Shown here: piece by piece, positions 8,279-17,227 of the stretch | How positions within the stretch are numbered: position 1 is the stretch's first letter | Layout of the letters: the number at the start of each line of letters is the position of its first letter | Assembly: GCA_934899185.1 (NCBI GenBank) | Contig: CAKXYI010000017.1 | Location: 1 to 21,700, forward strand | Reading direction: 5' to 3' | Origin: an uncultured Lachnospiraceae bacterium | GTDB lineage: Bacteria > Bacillota > Clostridia > Lachnospirales > Lachnospiraceae | DNA: 21,700 nucleotides | Notes under the pieces: model-generated | Told to the model about the DNA's origin: nothing | The model's database searches: none | The model's input: only the letters and a program-made list of their open reading frames with translations | Made by a program: the position numbers and the translations under genes

Positions 8279-9310
8279 TTATTTGTTTAAAACATTGTAA
8301 ATTCTTTTTGCAATATCCTGCAATTTTTCCTGATATTCCACTGCCCCGATCTCATAAGCGACCTTTGGCATGCCATAGACGATACAGGTCGTCTCGTCCT
8401 GTCCGATCGTATGGGAACCATTTTTACGCATCTCCAAAAGTCCCTTGGCACCATCGCCTCCCATGCCGGTCAGTATCACCCCCATGGCATTTCCCTTGGC
8501 ATGCTTGGCTACCGAAGAAAACAAAACATCTACCGATGGGCAGTGACCGTTTACCTTTGGTGCCTTTTTTAGTACTATTTTATACATATTGTCCTGTCTT
8601 ATCAACTCCATATGTTGATCACCGCCCGGTGCCAAAAGTACCAGCCCCGGTCTGACAATATCTCCACTCTTTGCCTCACGCACTTCCAATTCACACCGCT
8701 CATTCAGGCGGCTGGCATATAGTTCCGTGAAGCCCGCTGGCATGTGCTGTACCACAACGATTCCCGGCACATCTTTATGTAATCCCTGCAAAACATCTAT
8801 GGTCGCCTCTGTTCCGCCGGTCGATGCCCCGATGGCGATCAAGTCGCATCTTCCGGTTGGTTTTGGGATATGCAGGGCATTTACAACTTCTGCATGCGTC
8901 CGTCTGCGATGGATCTTCGCAATGGACGCGATCTTGATCTTGACCGGCAACTCTGTACGGATAAATTCTTCGATCGCACTTCGATCTGTGGATGTCGGCT
9001 TCGCAACAAAGTCGACCGCTCCGGCATTCATGGCATCAAAGACACGATCACTCAGCGAACTGATCATAACAACTGGCATAGGATACTGGGGCATAAGTTT
9101 CTGTAAGAACTCTATGCCATCCATACGCGGCATTTCAATATCCAGGGTCATGACATCCGGCTGATATTTGAGGATCATGTCCCTCGCTTCAAAAGGATCC
9201 CGGGCTGCTGCTACAACTTCGATTCCTTCGTCTTTATTCAGATTTTGTATCAGAAGTTCCCGGAATAACAAGGAATCCTCCACAACTAACACTCTAATCT
9301 TTCTAAGCAT
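8279..9310 (-). CDS. cheB: CheB receptor methylesterase/deamidase
   Basis: Phosphorylation-activated enzyme that removes methyl groups from receptor glutamates. The receiver domain (about 5-120) has phospho-acceptor Asp57 in LDIEMPRMDG. The methylesterase domain (about 155-340) has the catalytic triad: Ser163 in GASTGGTEA, His189 in VVQHMPAGF and Asp286 in TGMGGDGAKG. The start was set at MLRKIRVLVV (343 aa) because AGGAGG lies 7 nt upstream; the frame stays open to 9424 but that extension overlaps cheR and has no receptor-adaptation function. Shares the operon with cheR, giving a complete methylation/demethylation pair acting on the receptor encoded downstream. Confidence 0.97.
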   Translation of the reverse strand: MLRKIRVLVVEDSLLFRELLIQNLNKDEGIEVVAAARDPFEARDMILKYQPDVMTLDIEMPRMDGIEFLQKLMPQYPMPVVMISSLSDRVFDAMNAGAVDFVAKPTSTDRSAIEEFIRTELPVKIKIASIAKIHRRRTHAEVVNALHIPKPTGRCDLIAIGASTGGTEATIDVLQGLHKDVPGIVVVQHMPAGFTELYASRLNERCELEVREAKSGDIVRPGLVLLAPGGDQHMELIRQDNMYKIVLKKAPKVNGHCPSVDVLFSSVAKHAKGNAMGVILTGMGGDGAKGLLEMRKNGSHTIGQDETTCIVYGMPKVAYEIGAVEYQEKLQDIAKRIYNVLNK

Positions 9311-9317
9311 CAAGCCA

Positions 9318-9323
9318 CCTCCT
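9318..9323 (-). promoter_or_regulatory. Ribosome binding site fixing the cheB start
   Basis: AGGAGG on the minus strand, 7 nt before the ATG at 9310 and overlapping the cheR stop codon (TAG at 9324-9322). It decides the start of cheB and indicates coupling between cheR termination and cheB initiation. Confidence 0.85.
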
Positions 9324-10131
9324 ATTTGCGAAAAATCGATGGCTGTATCATTTGAAATGGTGCTACCGAACGATCTATCGTTTCCGTCCTTCCTATAAAT
9401 AAGTACCCACCTGGTTCCATACACTGATAGACCTTGCGGATCAGTTCCTGCTTTGTTCTGTTATCAAAATAGATCATCACATTGCGCAAAAAGACAATGT
9501 GAAATTTATGCTTAAATAAAAAGGGACTCATCAGGTTAAAACGCCGGAAAAGAATCTCCTTTTTGATTTCGTCTGTCACCTGATAATGCAATCCATCCGG
9601 GCATGCCTTAAAATAACGCCGTTTCCATTGCGCCGGCATGGATGCGATTGCGTCCGCTGTATAGATTCCCCGTATAGCCTGCTCCAGGATCTCAGTGGAT
9701 ACATCCGTTGCTAAGATCGTTGTGTCCCAGTTTGCATGATCCAGACCGAAATAATCTTTGATCAGCATAGCCAACATATAGGGTTCCTCGCCACTGGATG
9801 CTGCCGCACACCAGATACCTAAATCTTTTGACCTTGCCTCTTTTTGCGAAAGTTCCGGCAAAACCACGCTGGATAAATATTCCATGTGTTCAAACTCCCG
9901 CATAAAAAACGTATGATTGGTTGTCAACATACCCAGCAGTCGTTTTTCCATATGTCCGGTCGGATCCGTCTCTAAAGTATTCATAAAAGTATCATAAGAG
10001 GGATAGCCATGTGCAACCACATAATTTTCCAGACGCCCCGTCATGATCTCTTTCTTTTTTGACATATCAATTCCATAATGTGACTTCACATATCGATAGA
10101 TACGTTGGAATTCTTCTTCTGTCATCTTCAT
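9322..10131 (-). CDS. cheR: CheR receptor methyltransferase
   Basis: S-adenosylmethionine-dependent methyltransferase that methylates glutamates on chemoreceptors. The 269 aa are the standard length. The all-helical N-terminal domain (1-75) is followed by the SAM-binding fold, with the GIWCAAASSGEEPYMLAM motif (family: WSAACSTGEEPYSLAM), LATDVS, WKRRYF, and FHIVFLRNVMIYFD. The usual Cys before RNVMIYFD is Leu here. GAGGA lies about 11 nt before the ATG; a second Met two codons later is possible. The stop overlaps the cheB ribosome site. The lack of a pentapeptide on the local receptor suggests action without tethering. Confidence 0.97.
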   Translation of the reverse strand: MKMTEEEFQRIYRYVKSHYGIDMSKKKEIMTGRLENYVVAHGYPSYDTFMNTLETDPTGHMEKRLLGMLTTNHTFFMREFEHMEYLSSVVLPELSQKEARSKDLGIWCAAASSGEEPYMLAMLIKDYFGLDHANWDTTILATDVSTEILEQAIRGIYTADAIASMPAQWKRRYFKACPDGLHYQVTDEIKKEILFRRFNLMSPFLFKHKFHIVFLRNVMIYFDNRTKQELIRKVYQCMEPGGYLFIGRTETIDRSVAPFQMIQPSIFRK

Positions 10132-10166
10132 GGTACTATAGTCCTCATTCTCTTTTGTATGCTCCC

Positions 10167-11228
10167 CTATACCAACTGTCGTTTGATCATATAAAGTACA
10201 TCATAAAGTGCCGGGTTAAACTTAACGCCCGCCTCTTCTCCTAAGATCTCCACGGCTCTTTCCTTAGAAAAAGCGCTACGGTATGATCTGTCTTCTGTCA
10301 GTGCACAGTATGCAGTAACGATATTAACGATTTGTGCAGACAGAGGGATTTCATCTCCTGCGATCCCTGTAGGATATCCGCTGCCATCCCAGCTTTCGTG
10401 ATGATACTTCACGATATCCCGTGTCATTTGTATAAAATCATTCTCCTGCTCCTCATCATCAATGCCCTGTAAGATACGTTCTCCCACTTCTGTATGACGC
10501 TGCATGATGTGACTTTCTTCCATCGTCAGACGATCTGTCTTTTGTAAAATTTCTGTCGGAACCGCCACATTTCCGATATCGCATACCGGAGCGGCCAGTT
10601 CTATGGTATCCACATAAGCATCTGATATCATGTCGGCGTATTCCTTGGTCAATTGTAAGGCTTCCGCCAAAACGCGACAATTCCTGCTGACGCGTTCCAT
10701 ATGTGCCTCGTCATAAGCGGCATTCTCTCTTGCGACCCGAAGTAAGGCATAAAGAACATTTCTTTTTTCATTTTCCACACGCCGCAACTGCTCGATCACA
10801 GAAAGTTGTAACTTGTGGTTCATATCCTGCAACTGGCGTGTCGTCTCGTACAATTTAAGGTGAATATTAATTCTTGCTTTAACAATATCCGGTACAAAAG
10901 GTTTTGTAATATAATCTGCTCCCCCACAGGCAAAACCCTGTTTGATATTCAGGGGATTGTCCAACGCTGATGTAAAAATGATCGGGATCTCCCGTGTCCT
11001 CACATTTTCCTTGATCTGCCGGCATACTTCAAAGCCATCCATTTCTGGCATGGCAATATCTAAGATCACAAGATCGATCTGTGATTTGTCTAAGACCTTG
11101 ATTGCCTGCATACCGCTTTCCGTCAAGACCGGGGTGTAGCCCGCCTGCCGGATGATATCACGCAAGGCAAAGCGATTTGCTTCGACATCATCTACCACCA
11201 GTATCTTAGATATCGTAACCTGATCCAT
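10167..11228 (-). CDS. Receiver-HD-GYP protein with degenerate metal site
   Basis: Two-domain regulator, 353 aa. The receiver (about 6-125) is intact: Asp13/Asp14, phospho-acceptor Asp57 in ILDIAMPEMDG and Lys109 in TKPF. A helical linker leads to an HD-GYP domain (about 155-350), a fold that normally cleaves cyclic di-GMP. The GYP part is canonical (HHESWDGSGYP, 276-286) and His245 is present. The HD motif is altered: where the family has HDIGK this reads CDIGN (Cys216-Asp217). The later DVYDAL motif reads TAYCAL (305-310), losing both Asp. With several expected metal ligands gone, it is probably not a standard phosphodiesterase and may bind a ligand or partner instead (inference). AGGAGA lies just before the ATG; it sits 14 nt after the PAS kinase gene. 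Confidence 0.93.
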   Translation of the reverse strand: MDQVTISKILVVDDVEANRFALRDIIRQAGYTPVLTESGMQAIKVLDKSQIDLVILDIAMPEMDGFEVCRQIKENVRTREIPIIFTSALDNPLNIKQGFACGGADYITKPFVPDIVKARINIHLKLYETTRQLQDMNHKLQLSVIEQLRRVENEKRNVLYALLRVARENAAYDEAHMERVSRNCRVLAEALQLTKEYADMISDAYVDTIELAAPVCDIGNVAVPTEILQKTDRLTMEESHIMQRHTEVGERILQGIDDEEQENDFIQMTRDIVKYHHESWDGSGYPTGIAGDEIPLSAQIVNIVTAYCALTEDRSYRSAFSKERAVEILGEEAGVKFNPALYDVLYMIKRQLV

Positions 11229-11242
11229 AATCTCCTGCCTCC

Positions 11243-12676
11243 CTAGTTCTTCAAAATATCTTTTAATGCCTGATAATAGGTATTTACTATATCATAATTC
11301 TGCTTCTGGATTGCCATCTTAAGACGGAGAACACTGCTTTTGACTTCCTGCGGTGCATCCATGGTCAATTCCCTTACCGTGGCAGCAAATCCTTCTGCCT
11401 TCTCCCAATTACCCATTTCCACAGACAATATAAGTTTATTTAAATCTCGTTTTAATTCTTCACTATTTTCTCTGCTCCCATATTCCCGTATATGATCCAT
11501 ATCATTCTGCGCCATAAACTCAGAAAAACTATGGATAGATGAAACATACCTGGTCGTTGGATCCTGTAAACTCTGATTGGTCTGTAACTCACTCTCCGGT
11601 ATCTCCACCCAGATTTGAAAGGAGAACATAGAGCCTTGTCCCTGCGTACTCTCCACATGGATCGAGCCATCCATCAGTTCCACTAACTGCTTACAAATAT
11701 TCAACCCTAATCCGGTACCGCCATAGCGTCTGGATATAGAAGCATCCACCTGGGAAAAACTTTGAAAAAGTTTGTCCTGATCTTCTTTACTGATACCAAT
11801 ACCGGTATCAATGACCAAGAAGAAAAGTTCCATACGATTGTGGATCTGAGAAGTCTTGACGACCTCCACTGCGATACGTCCTACCGATGTAAACTTGCAG
11901 GCATTGGACAAAAGATTGTTTAGTATCTGCACAATGCGGAGTTCATCCCCAATGATATATTCCGGTATCTCCGGCGAAATACTCATGCTAAACTGCAAGC
12001 CTTTTTCTGCAATTTTGTTCTTATGATTCGCCTTAACATATTCCATCATGGAGCGAAAATCAAACTCCCGCTGCTCTAAGGTAAACTTGCCTGCTTCCAA
12101 CTTGGAAAAATCCAAAATATTATTGATAATGGCATTCATATCAGCACAGCCGCGTTCCACTAAAGATATGATCTGCAACTTTTGGGGATCTTCCTCGATC
12201 TCCCACAGGGACATGATATTGCCAAGGATTCCATTGACCGGAGTACGCAATTCATGTGTGATATTTGCTACAAATTCGGATTTAACTTTGGCTGCTGCCT
12301 TGGCTTCTTCTCCGACCTGATCTACCTTACGCGTCAGATAGATCTCCTTTGTCCGGTCGTATGCAACGCAGATATAATTTGCATTCCCATCGTCTAAAAG
12401 GCGCATCCACACCGGAAAACAGGTCCGATTAGATCGATAAATATCAACCGGCAGACGATCGTTTTCACCCTTTTGACTAGTCTCGGACAGATCCTTAGCC
12501 TCAGTAAAAACGCCGGGAAATATATCAAAAATAGAAATGGAAGGATCACTCGATGAATATTCCAGTTGTTTCTGTGCTGTTTCATTCATGTAGAGGATCC
12601 TACCCTTCTGATCACAAGCAAGGATCATATCACATATCTGATCTACGGCTTTTGCAATGATTTCCTTTTGTTCCAT
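11243..12676 (-). CDS. PAS-domain histidine kinase with Hpt-like C-terminal tail
   Basis: Soluble histidine kinase, 477 aa, no membrane segment. The N-terminal PAS-like domain (about 8-112) has [14 protein letters not shown]. HisKA has His141 in [19 protein letters not shown]. The ATPase domain has N-box [11 protein letters not shown] (253-263), G1 DTGIGIS (290-296) and G2 GGTGLGLNI (319-327). The sequence closely follows hybrid-kinase cores, yet no receiver is attached. Residues about 400-477 look like an Hpt bundle ([21 protein letters not shown]) in which the phospho-accepting His is missing. The start was set at MEQKEI because GGAGGA precedes it by 8 nt; the frame continues to 12706 without support. 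It is the first gene of the chemosensory cluster and probably phosphorylates the adjacent receiver-HD-GYP protein (inference). Confidence 0.93.
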   Translation of the reverse strand: MEQKEIIAKAVDQICDMILACDQKGRILYMNETAQKQLEYSSSDPSISIFDIFPGVFTEAKDLSETSQKGENDRLPVDIYRSNRTCFPVWMRLLDDGNANYICVAYDRTKEIYLTRKVDQVGEEAKAAAKVKSEFVANITHELRTPVNGILGNIMSLWEIEEDPQKLQIISLVERGCADMNAIINNILDFSKLEAGKFTLEQREFDFRSMMEYVKANHKNKIAEKGLQFSMSISPEIPEYIIGDELRIVQILNNLLSNACKFTSVGRIAVEVVKTSQIHNRMELFFLVIDTGIGISKEDQDKLFQSFSQVDASISRRYGGTGLGLNICKQLVELMDGSIHVESTQGQGSMFSFQIWVEIPESELQTNQSLQDPTTRYVSSIHSFSEFMAQNDMDHIREYGSRENSEELKRDLNKLILSVEMGNWEKAEGFAATVRELTMDAPQEVKSSVLRLKMAIQKQNYDIVNTYYQALKDILKN

Positions 12677-12709
12677 CTGATGTGTCCTCCATTTAGAAAA
12701 ACCCATATT

Positions 12710-14080
12710 CTATTGTAATGAAGTGTCTGCTAAAGTGCAAGAAAAAGGTTGATGTAATCTAATTTCATACATAATAAAAAAAGAAATGGCACTAGCCATC
12801 CATGATGCAATGTAGATCCATACCACACATTCCATAGACAAAAAGTTTGGAAATACAAACCATATCGCCAGCATCCGAAGCATACACATACTAACCATGG
12901 TAACAACCATAGGTATAACGGTATTTCCCATGCTACAGCATGCTCCCGATAATGCTTCACCTACTGCGTAGAAAATAAAAAATCCTGCCATTATCTTCAT
13001 ATATCCTGTCGCAAGAGGAACCACGATAACAGCGTCTTTCGGTGTCAGGAACCACGTACCAATCACATCCATGCCGATGTATAAAGTCAAACTGACCAAA
13101 CCCACGCCCAAAACAGACAAGAGTGTTCCGCTTCTTACGCCCCTTTTGACTCTATCCATTTTTCCAGCACCAATATTCTGTGCTACGTAAGTCGTCAATG
13201 CCGGTCCCATGCTATCAGCAATCAACCAGATCAGCATATCTGCTTTGTCACAAAGCCCCCACGCTGCAATCTCATTCGTTCCCAATGTATTCACACTTGC
13301 CTGCACAATTGTATTTGCTATTGGAAACAACATGGATTGTATTGCTAATGGCATTCCTATTTTTAACATATGCCACAGACAATGCAAATCTACTTTTAGA
13401 TATGTCTTTTGGAGTGACGCATCTAGCCAGATTTCCTTTATTACAATGTATATTACTATAAACGCACTAATCCCTTGGGCGATTACTGTTGCTAATGCGG
13501 CTCCCGCAACGCCCATTCCCATGCGTACTATCATAATATAATCCCCTATGATATTAAATACTGCGCATGCTGCCAAAACATACAAAGGACGTCTTGTATC
13601 GCCTACCGCCCTAAGAATTGCCGCAAACATATTATACAGGATCATTGTGACCATGCCAGCAAAATAAATCCTCGTATAAGTATCAGCCTGTCCGTAAATC
13701 GTTTCTGGTACAGACAAGGCACGCAAAAAAGAAGGTGTGAAAGCGACACCCAAAAGTGAAACCATCACACCTAAAACTACTGAAATCAGACATGCCGTCC
13801 GGATGGAGTTAACAACTCCATCCTTATCACGGGCACCAAAATATTTTGAAATCAAAATCGTAACTCCTGCGGACATACCATTCATAAAATTTATTGGAAA
13901 TCTAAACAAGGTATGCACACTATCAATTGCAGCCAGCCCATTTTTTCCTATGCATTGACCTACGATCGCTGCATCCACTGTCACATATAACTGTTGGATA
14001 AGACTGCCTAACATCAATGGGAGTGCGAACAGTAATAACACTTTATATATATTTCCCTGTGTTAAATCAATTTTTTTCAT
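12710..14080 (-). CDS. MATE-family multidrug/metabolite exporter
   Basis: Integral membrane antiporter, 456 aa, with about 12 hydrophobic helices. The N-terminus follows the family pattern (DLTQGNIYKVLLLFALPLML, then QQLYVTVDAAIVGQ), and the repeat-half signature appears again near GMPLAIQSMLFPIANTIVQA. MATE proteins expel organic cations, drugs or metabolites using a Na+ or H+ gradient; the substrate here is unknown. The ATG shares its A with the TAA of the upstream lipoprotein gene (TAATG), so translation should be coupled. That makes it part of the importer operon rather than of the chemosensory cluster, which begins 33 nt downstream. No terminator follows. Confidence 0.95.
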   Translation of the reverse strand: MKKIDLTQGNIYKVLLLFALPLMLGSLIQQLYVTVDAAIVGQCIGKNGLAAIDSVHTLFRFPINFMNGMSAGVTILISKYFGARDKDGVVNSIRTACLISVVLGVMVSLLGVAFTPSFLRALSVPETIYGQADTYTRIYFAGMVTMILYNMFAAILRAVGDTRRPLYVLAACAVFNIIGDYIMIVRMGMGVAGAALATVIAQGISAFIVIYIVIKEIWLDASLQKTYLKVDLHCLWHMLKIGMPLAIQSMLFPIANTIVQASVNTLGTNEIAAWGLCDKADMLIWLIADSMGPALTTYVAQNIGAGKMDRVKRGVRSGTLLSVLGVGLVSLTLYIGMDVIGTWFLTPKDAVIVVPLATGYMKIMAGFFIFYAVGEALSGACCSMGNTVIPMVVTMVSMCMLRMLAIWFVFPNFLSMECVVWIYIASWMASAISFFIMYEIRLHQPFSCTLADTSLQ

Positions 14081-15633
14081 TATTCAATATCCAAATCTGC
14101 TGTGATCTGATAATAATCACATGCGTGTGATGTGTAATTAGAAACATTGGATCTTGAAATCATGCTCATCTTGAGGAAGGAACAAAAAACAAAGGCATTG
14201 TCATCAAGAATTAACTGTTGCATCTGCACGGCAAGTTCTGCACGTTTGTCTGTATCAAATTCTTGACTCAGTTGATCTTCTAAGGCATCCAATTCCGGAT
14301 TTGAATATTTCCCCTGATTTTTTGCTGAATCCGTTAGGGCAAAGACAGTAAACCAATACTCCGGATCCCCGGTTGGTGCCTGCACATTCGCCATAGCATA
14401 AACATCCCATGAGGCTGTATCCTTAACCGCCTCATTCACATCCAATGTACTATTGATATCCACATCCATACCAATCTCTTTTAAGGTAGCCTGTGCACTC
14501 TCCGCCAAAAGCGGTAATTCCTGACGTGTCGGATAGGTCAACCACTTAATCACAAGTTTCTTACCATCCTTTTCACGAATACCATCGCCATCTGTGTCCA
14601 CCCAACCGGCTTCTTCTAATATCTTCATCGCACCTTTTGGATCGTAAGTCTCTGTTGTCACCTTATCTCCACCGAAAGCAGAGCCATCCGGGAAGACACC
14701 ATTTGCCACATAGCCATTACCCTCCAAAAGAGTATCTACAAAACTCTCTTTGTCAATGCCCATAGCGATTGCTTTTCGAACCGCCGGATCGGAACAAACA
14801 GAATTCTCGTCAAAATTCATTTTTCCAAAGAAACAACGTGATGTAGAAATCTGTGAGAACTGATATTCATCTCCTTCAAACAATGGGTAAGATTCATATG
14901 CCATACCATAAGCAGCCTGCACTTCGTTTGCCTGTAAAGCCTTGGCCAGAGTATTACCATCTGTAATAGACTTGATTGTTATTTCATCGATTTTCGGACT
15001 GCCATTCCAATAATTCTCATTTTTTTCAATCTTTAAATAATCATCTGTCTTGAGATCCACAGCAACATACGGACCTGTTCCAGAAACAATACCATTATCA
15101 AATCCTGCTTTAACATCTATGATACAACCATAAGGATCTCCCAGATAATTAAGCAGTGCCGGTTTTGGTTCCGAGGTCTTGATGGTCAAAACCTGTCCGT
15201 CAGCCTCCATGGATTCGATCTTGGTATCTGCAGCCGCGCGGTCATGTACCTCAAGCAGATGTTCAAAACATTCCTTAACGGCCTCCGCATCCATATCTCT
15301 TCCACTGGAAAACTTTACATTATCCTGTAATGTAATTTTCCATGTCAAAGGATCTACATTTTCCCATTCTTTTGCCAGCCATGGTTCAATTTCCATGTTG
15401 TCCGAATACTTAACCAGTGTCTCTCCAATGCCATAGCGGATGCAAGCCCACCCCGCATAGGTATTATGGGGATTGATATCAGCCTCCTCATTGGCACTAT
15501 TAAAACTGACGTCACCGATCACCATGGTCTTTTTCCCATTGTCTGCCTCTTTTTGTGTCTTTCCACAGCCACTCAGAATGCCCATAGCAAGACATGCACT
15601 CATAACGAATGCTAAAATTCTTCTTTTCTTCAT
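14080..15633 (-). CDS. ABC importer substrate-binding lipoprotein (family 5)
   Basis: Extracellular solute receptor of a peptide/nickel/opine-type ABC importer, 517 aa. A lipoprotein signal (basic KKRR, hydrophobic stretch, lipobox ILSGC) predicts lipidation at Cys23. The mature part is a typical SBP family 5 protein with TWKITLQDNVKFSSG, YWNGSPKIDEITIKSITDGNT, DPAVRKAIAMGIDKESF and GWVDTDGDGIREKDGK. The DGNT segment and small ATPases encoded with it fit the nickel/opine branch as well as peptide binders; sequence alone does not settle the ligand. I chose the ATG; a TTG at 15663 is in frame, but its extension would spoil the signal peptide. AAGGAGT lies immediately before the ATG, with AAAGG further upstream. 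It is the penultimate gene of the importer operon. Confidence 0.95.
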   Translation of the reverse strand: MKKRRILAFVMSACLAMGILSGCGKTQKEADNGKKTMVIGDVSFNSANEEADINPHNTYAGWACIRYGIGETLVKYSDNMEIEPWLAKEWENVDPLTWKITLQDNVKFSSGRDMDAEAVKECFEHLLEVHDRAAADTKIESMEADGQVLTIKTSEPKPALLNYLGDPYGCIIDVKAGFDNGIVSGTGPYVAVDLKTDDYLKIEKNENYWNGSPKIDEITIKSITDGNTLAKALQANEVQAAYGMAYESYPLFEGDEYQFSQISTSRCFFGKMNFDENSVCSDPAVRKAIAMGIDKESFVDTLLEGNGYVANGVFPDGSAFGGDKVTTETYDPKGAMKILEEAGWVDTDGDGIREKDGKKLVIKWLTYPTRQELPLLAESAQATLKEIGMDVDINSTLDVNEAVKDTASWDVYAMANVQAPTGDPEYWFTVFALTDSAKNQGKYSNPELDALEDQLSQEFDTDKRAELAVQMQQLILDDNAFVFCSFLKMSMISRSNVSNYTSHACDYYQITADLDIE

Positions 15634-15681
15634 ACTCCTTAACCTTTCTTTTTTTATATACAACTGATTTACAGTTTGTAC

Positions 15682-16440
15682 CTACAAAACACTCTCAATC
15701 AACATTTTTGTGTATTCTGTCCGCGGTGAATGGATCACTTCATCTGGGCTTCCCTCTTCTACAATCTTTCCATGATACATAACCAAGACACGATCACAAA
15801 AAGCCTGCACCAGTGCAATATCATGACAAATAAAAAGATAGGACATCTGTCTTTCTTTCTGTATATCCGTAAGCAAGGATATGATTTCTTTTTGCACCGT
15901 CACATCCAAAGCCGAAGTCGCCTCATCCAATATCAAAAGTCGTGGCTGAATTGCCAATGCTCTGGCAATTGCTGCTCTCTGACATTGTCCGCCGCTGACT
16001 TCATGCGGATAACGTTTGGCAAAATCCTCTTCCAGTCCGCATAGATGCAACAAATGCCTTGTTTCTTCATAGGCTTCTTTTTTCTTCATGCCATGATTGA
16101 TGAGACTTTCCGCAATGCCGTCCCCCAATGTAAGACGGGGATCAAAACTATCCGTTGGTGTTTGAAAGACCATTTGCATTTTCTTATATAGTTCTTTTCG
16201 TTCCGCTGGTTTTGTATTTGTGATGTCATTTCCCTCCAGAACGATCTTTCCGGATGTTGGTACCAGCAATTGCGTTATCATATTCACAATCGTCGTCTTA
16301 CCACTGCCACTCTCACCAATGATTGCAACCTTTTCTCCGTCTGCCAGAGAAAACCTAACATCATCCACTGCTTTATAATCCATCCTTCCAGCTGCATGAA
16401 ATACCTTCGTCAAATGTGAAACTTCTAATAATGTCTGCAT
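15682..16440 (-). CDS. ABC importer ATPase, second subunit (DppF/NikE-like)
   Basis: Cytoplasmic ATP-hydrolysing subunit of the importer, 252 aa. Walker A GESGSGKT, Q-loop at VFQTPTDSFDPRLT, signature VSGGQCQRAAIARAL, Walker B LLILDEATSALD and the H-loop His in FICHD are all present. It is much shorter than DppF/OppF proteins (over 300 aa) because it lacks the C-terminal extension, and matches NikE-like size. AGGAGATAATATT before the ATG lies within the end of the partner ATPase gene, 4 nt away. It pairs as a heterodimer with the ATPase encoded at 16445-17224. Confidence 0.96.
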   Translation of the reverse strand: MQTLLEVSHLTKVFHAAGRMDYKAVDDVRFSLADGEKVAIIGESGSGKTTIVNMITQLLVPTSGKIVLEGNDITNTKPAERKELYKKMQMVFQTPTDSFDPRLTLGDGIAESLINHGMKKKEAYEETRHLLHLCGLEEDFAKRYPHEVSGGQCQRAAIARALAIQPRLLILDEATSALDVTVQKEIISLLTDIQKERQMSYLFICHDIALVQAFCDRVLVMYHGKIVEEGSPDEVIHSPRTEYTKMLIESVL

Positions 16441-16444
16441 AATA

Positions 16445-17224
16445 TTATCTCCTGATTCTCGGTACAGCAGCCAACAGTTCTCTGGTATAAGCAGATACAG
16501 GATTCCTCAGCACCTGTTCCTTTTCTCCATACTCCATCATTTTCCCCTGATGTAAGACCAATACCCTGTCTGCCATTTTTTCAATCAAACCGATATTATG
16601 TGTGACCATCAAAATGCTTGTCCCATAATTTTCTCTTATCTTAAGTAAGTGTTCCACCACTTGTTTTTGGACGGCTACATCCAATGCGGCAGTTGGTTCA
16701 TCAGCCATAAGAATTTGAGGATGTAACAACATGGCTGCTACAATTCCAACACGTTGTTGCATACCTCCGGACAACTCAAACGGATAAGAATCCAAAATCC
16801 GTTTTGGGTCCTCAAATCCCACCTGTATGAGCAGTTCATTGGCTTCAGCTTCTATTTGTTTTTTGTCCATCTGTTTGTGAGCAAGCACAAACTCCTGCAA
16901 TTGTGCCCGAATGGTCCGAATCGGGCAAAAAGAAGATCCTGCCGATTGAAAAATCATGCCGATTTCTGAGCCACATATCTTACGCAATTCTTTTTCAGAC
17001 AGATTTACAAGGTTCCTTCCCTGATATAAGATTTCTCCCTGTGTCACCAGCCCATCTCTTCCCAACAATCCCATAGCCGCTTTTAGCAGACTGGTTTTTC
17101 CTGATCCGCTTTCACCAACAATTCCAAGAATTTCTCCCGTATTCACAGAGAAATCCGCATCATAAATCACCGGAGTTTGATTATAAGAAATATAAACATG
17201 ATTATATTTTATTATTTCTGACAT
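16445..17224 (-). CDS. ABC importer ATPase, first subunit (DppD/NikD-like)
   Basis: Cytoplasmic ATPase subunit, 259 aa. It has Walker A GESGSGKT (37-44), a Q-loop in MIFQSAGSSFCPIRTI, signature ELSGGMQQRVGIVAAML, Walker B ILMADEPTAALD and switch His in MVTHNIGL. Like its partner it lacks the long C-terminal Cys-containing extension of Dpp/Opp ATPases, so its size matches NikD. The ribosome site GGGAGG lies at the end of the permease gene, with only 3 nt between the two genes. Confidence 0.96.
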   Translation of the reverse strand: MSEIIKYNHVYISYNQTPVIYDADFSVNTGEILGIVGESGSGKTSLLKAAMGLLGRDGLVTQGEILYQGRNLVNLSEKELRKICGSEIGMIFQSAGSSFCPIRTIRAQLQEFVLAHKQMDKKQIEAEANELLIQVGFEDPKRILDSYPFELSGGMQQRVGIVAAMLLHPQILMADEPTAALDVAVQKQVVEHLLKIRENYGTSILMVTHNIGLIEKMADRVLVLHQGKMMEYGEKEQVLRNPVSAYTRELLAAVPRIRR

Positions 17225-17227
17225 ATT

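Noticed and set aside
9311..9424. N-terminal extension of CheB by 38 residues
   Set aside because: It overlaps cheR in another frame, and a strong AGGAGG site places the start at 9310.
12677..12720. Possible promoter (TAGAAT near 12712) before the PAS kinase gene
   Set aside because: There is no acceptable -35 at 16-18 bases; read-through from the MATE gene explains expression equally well.
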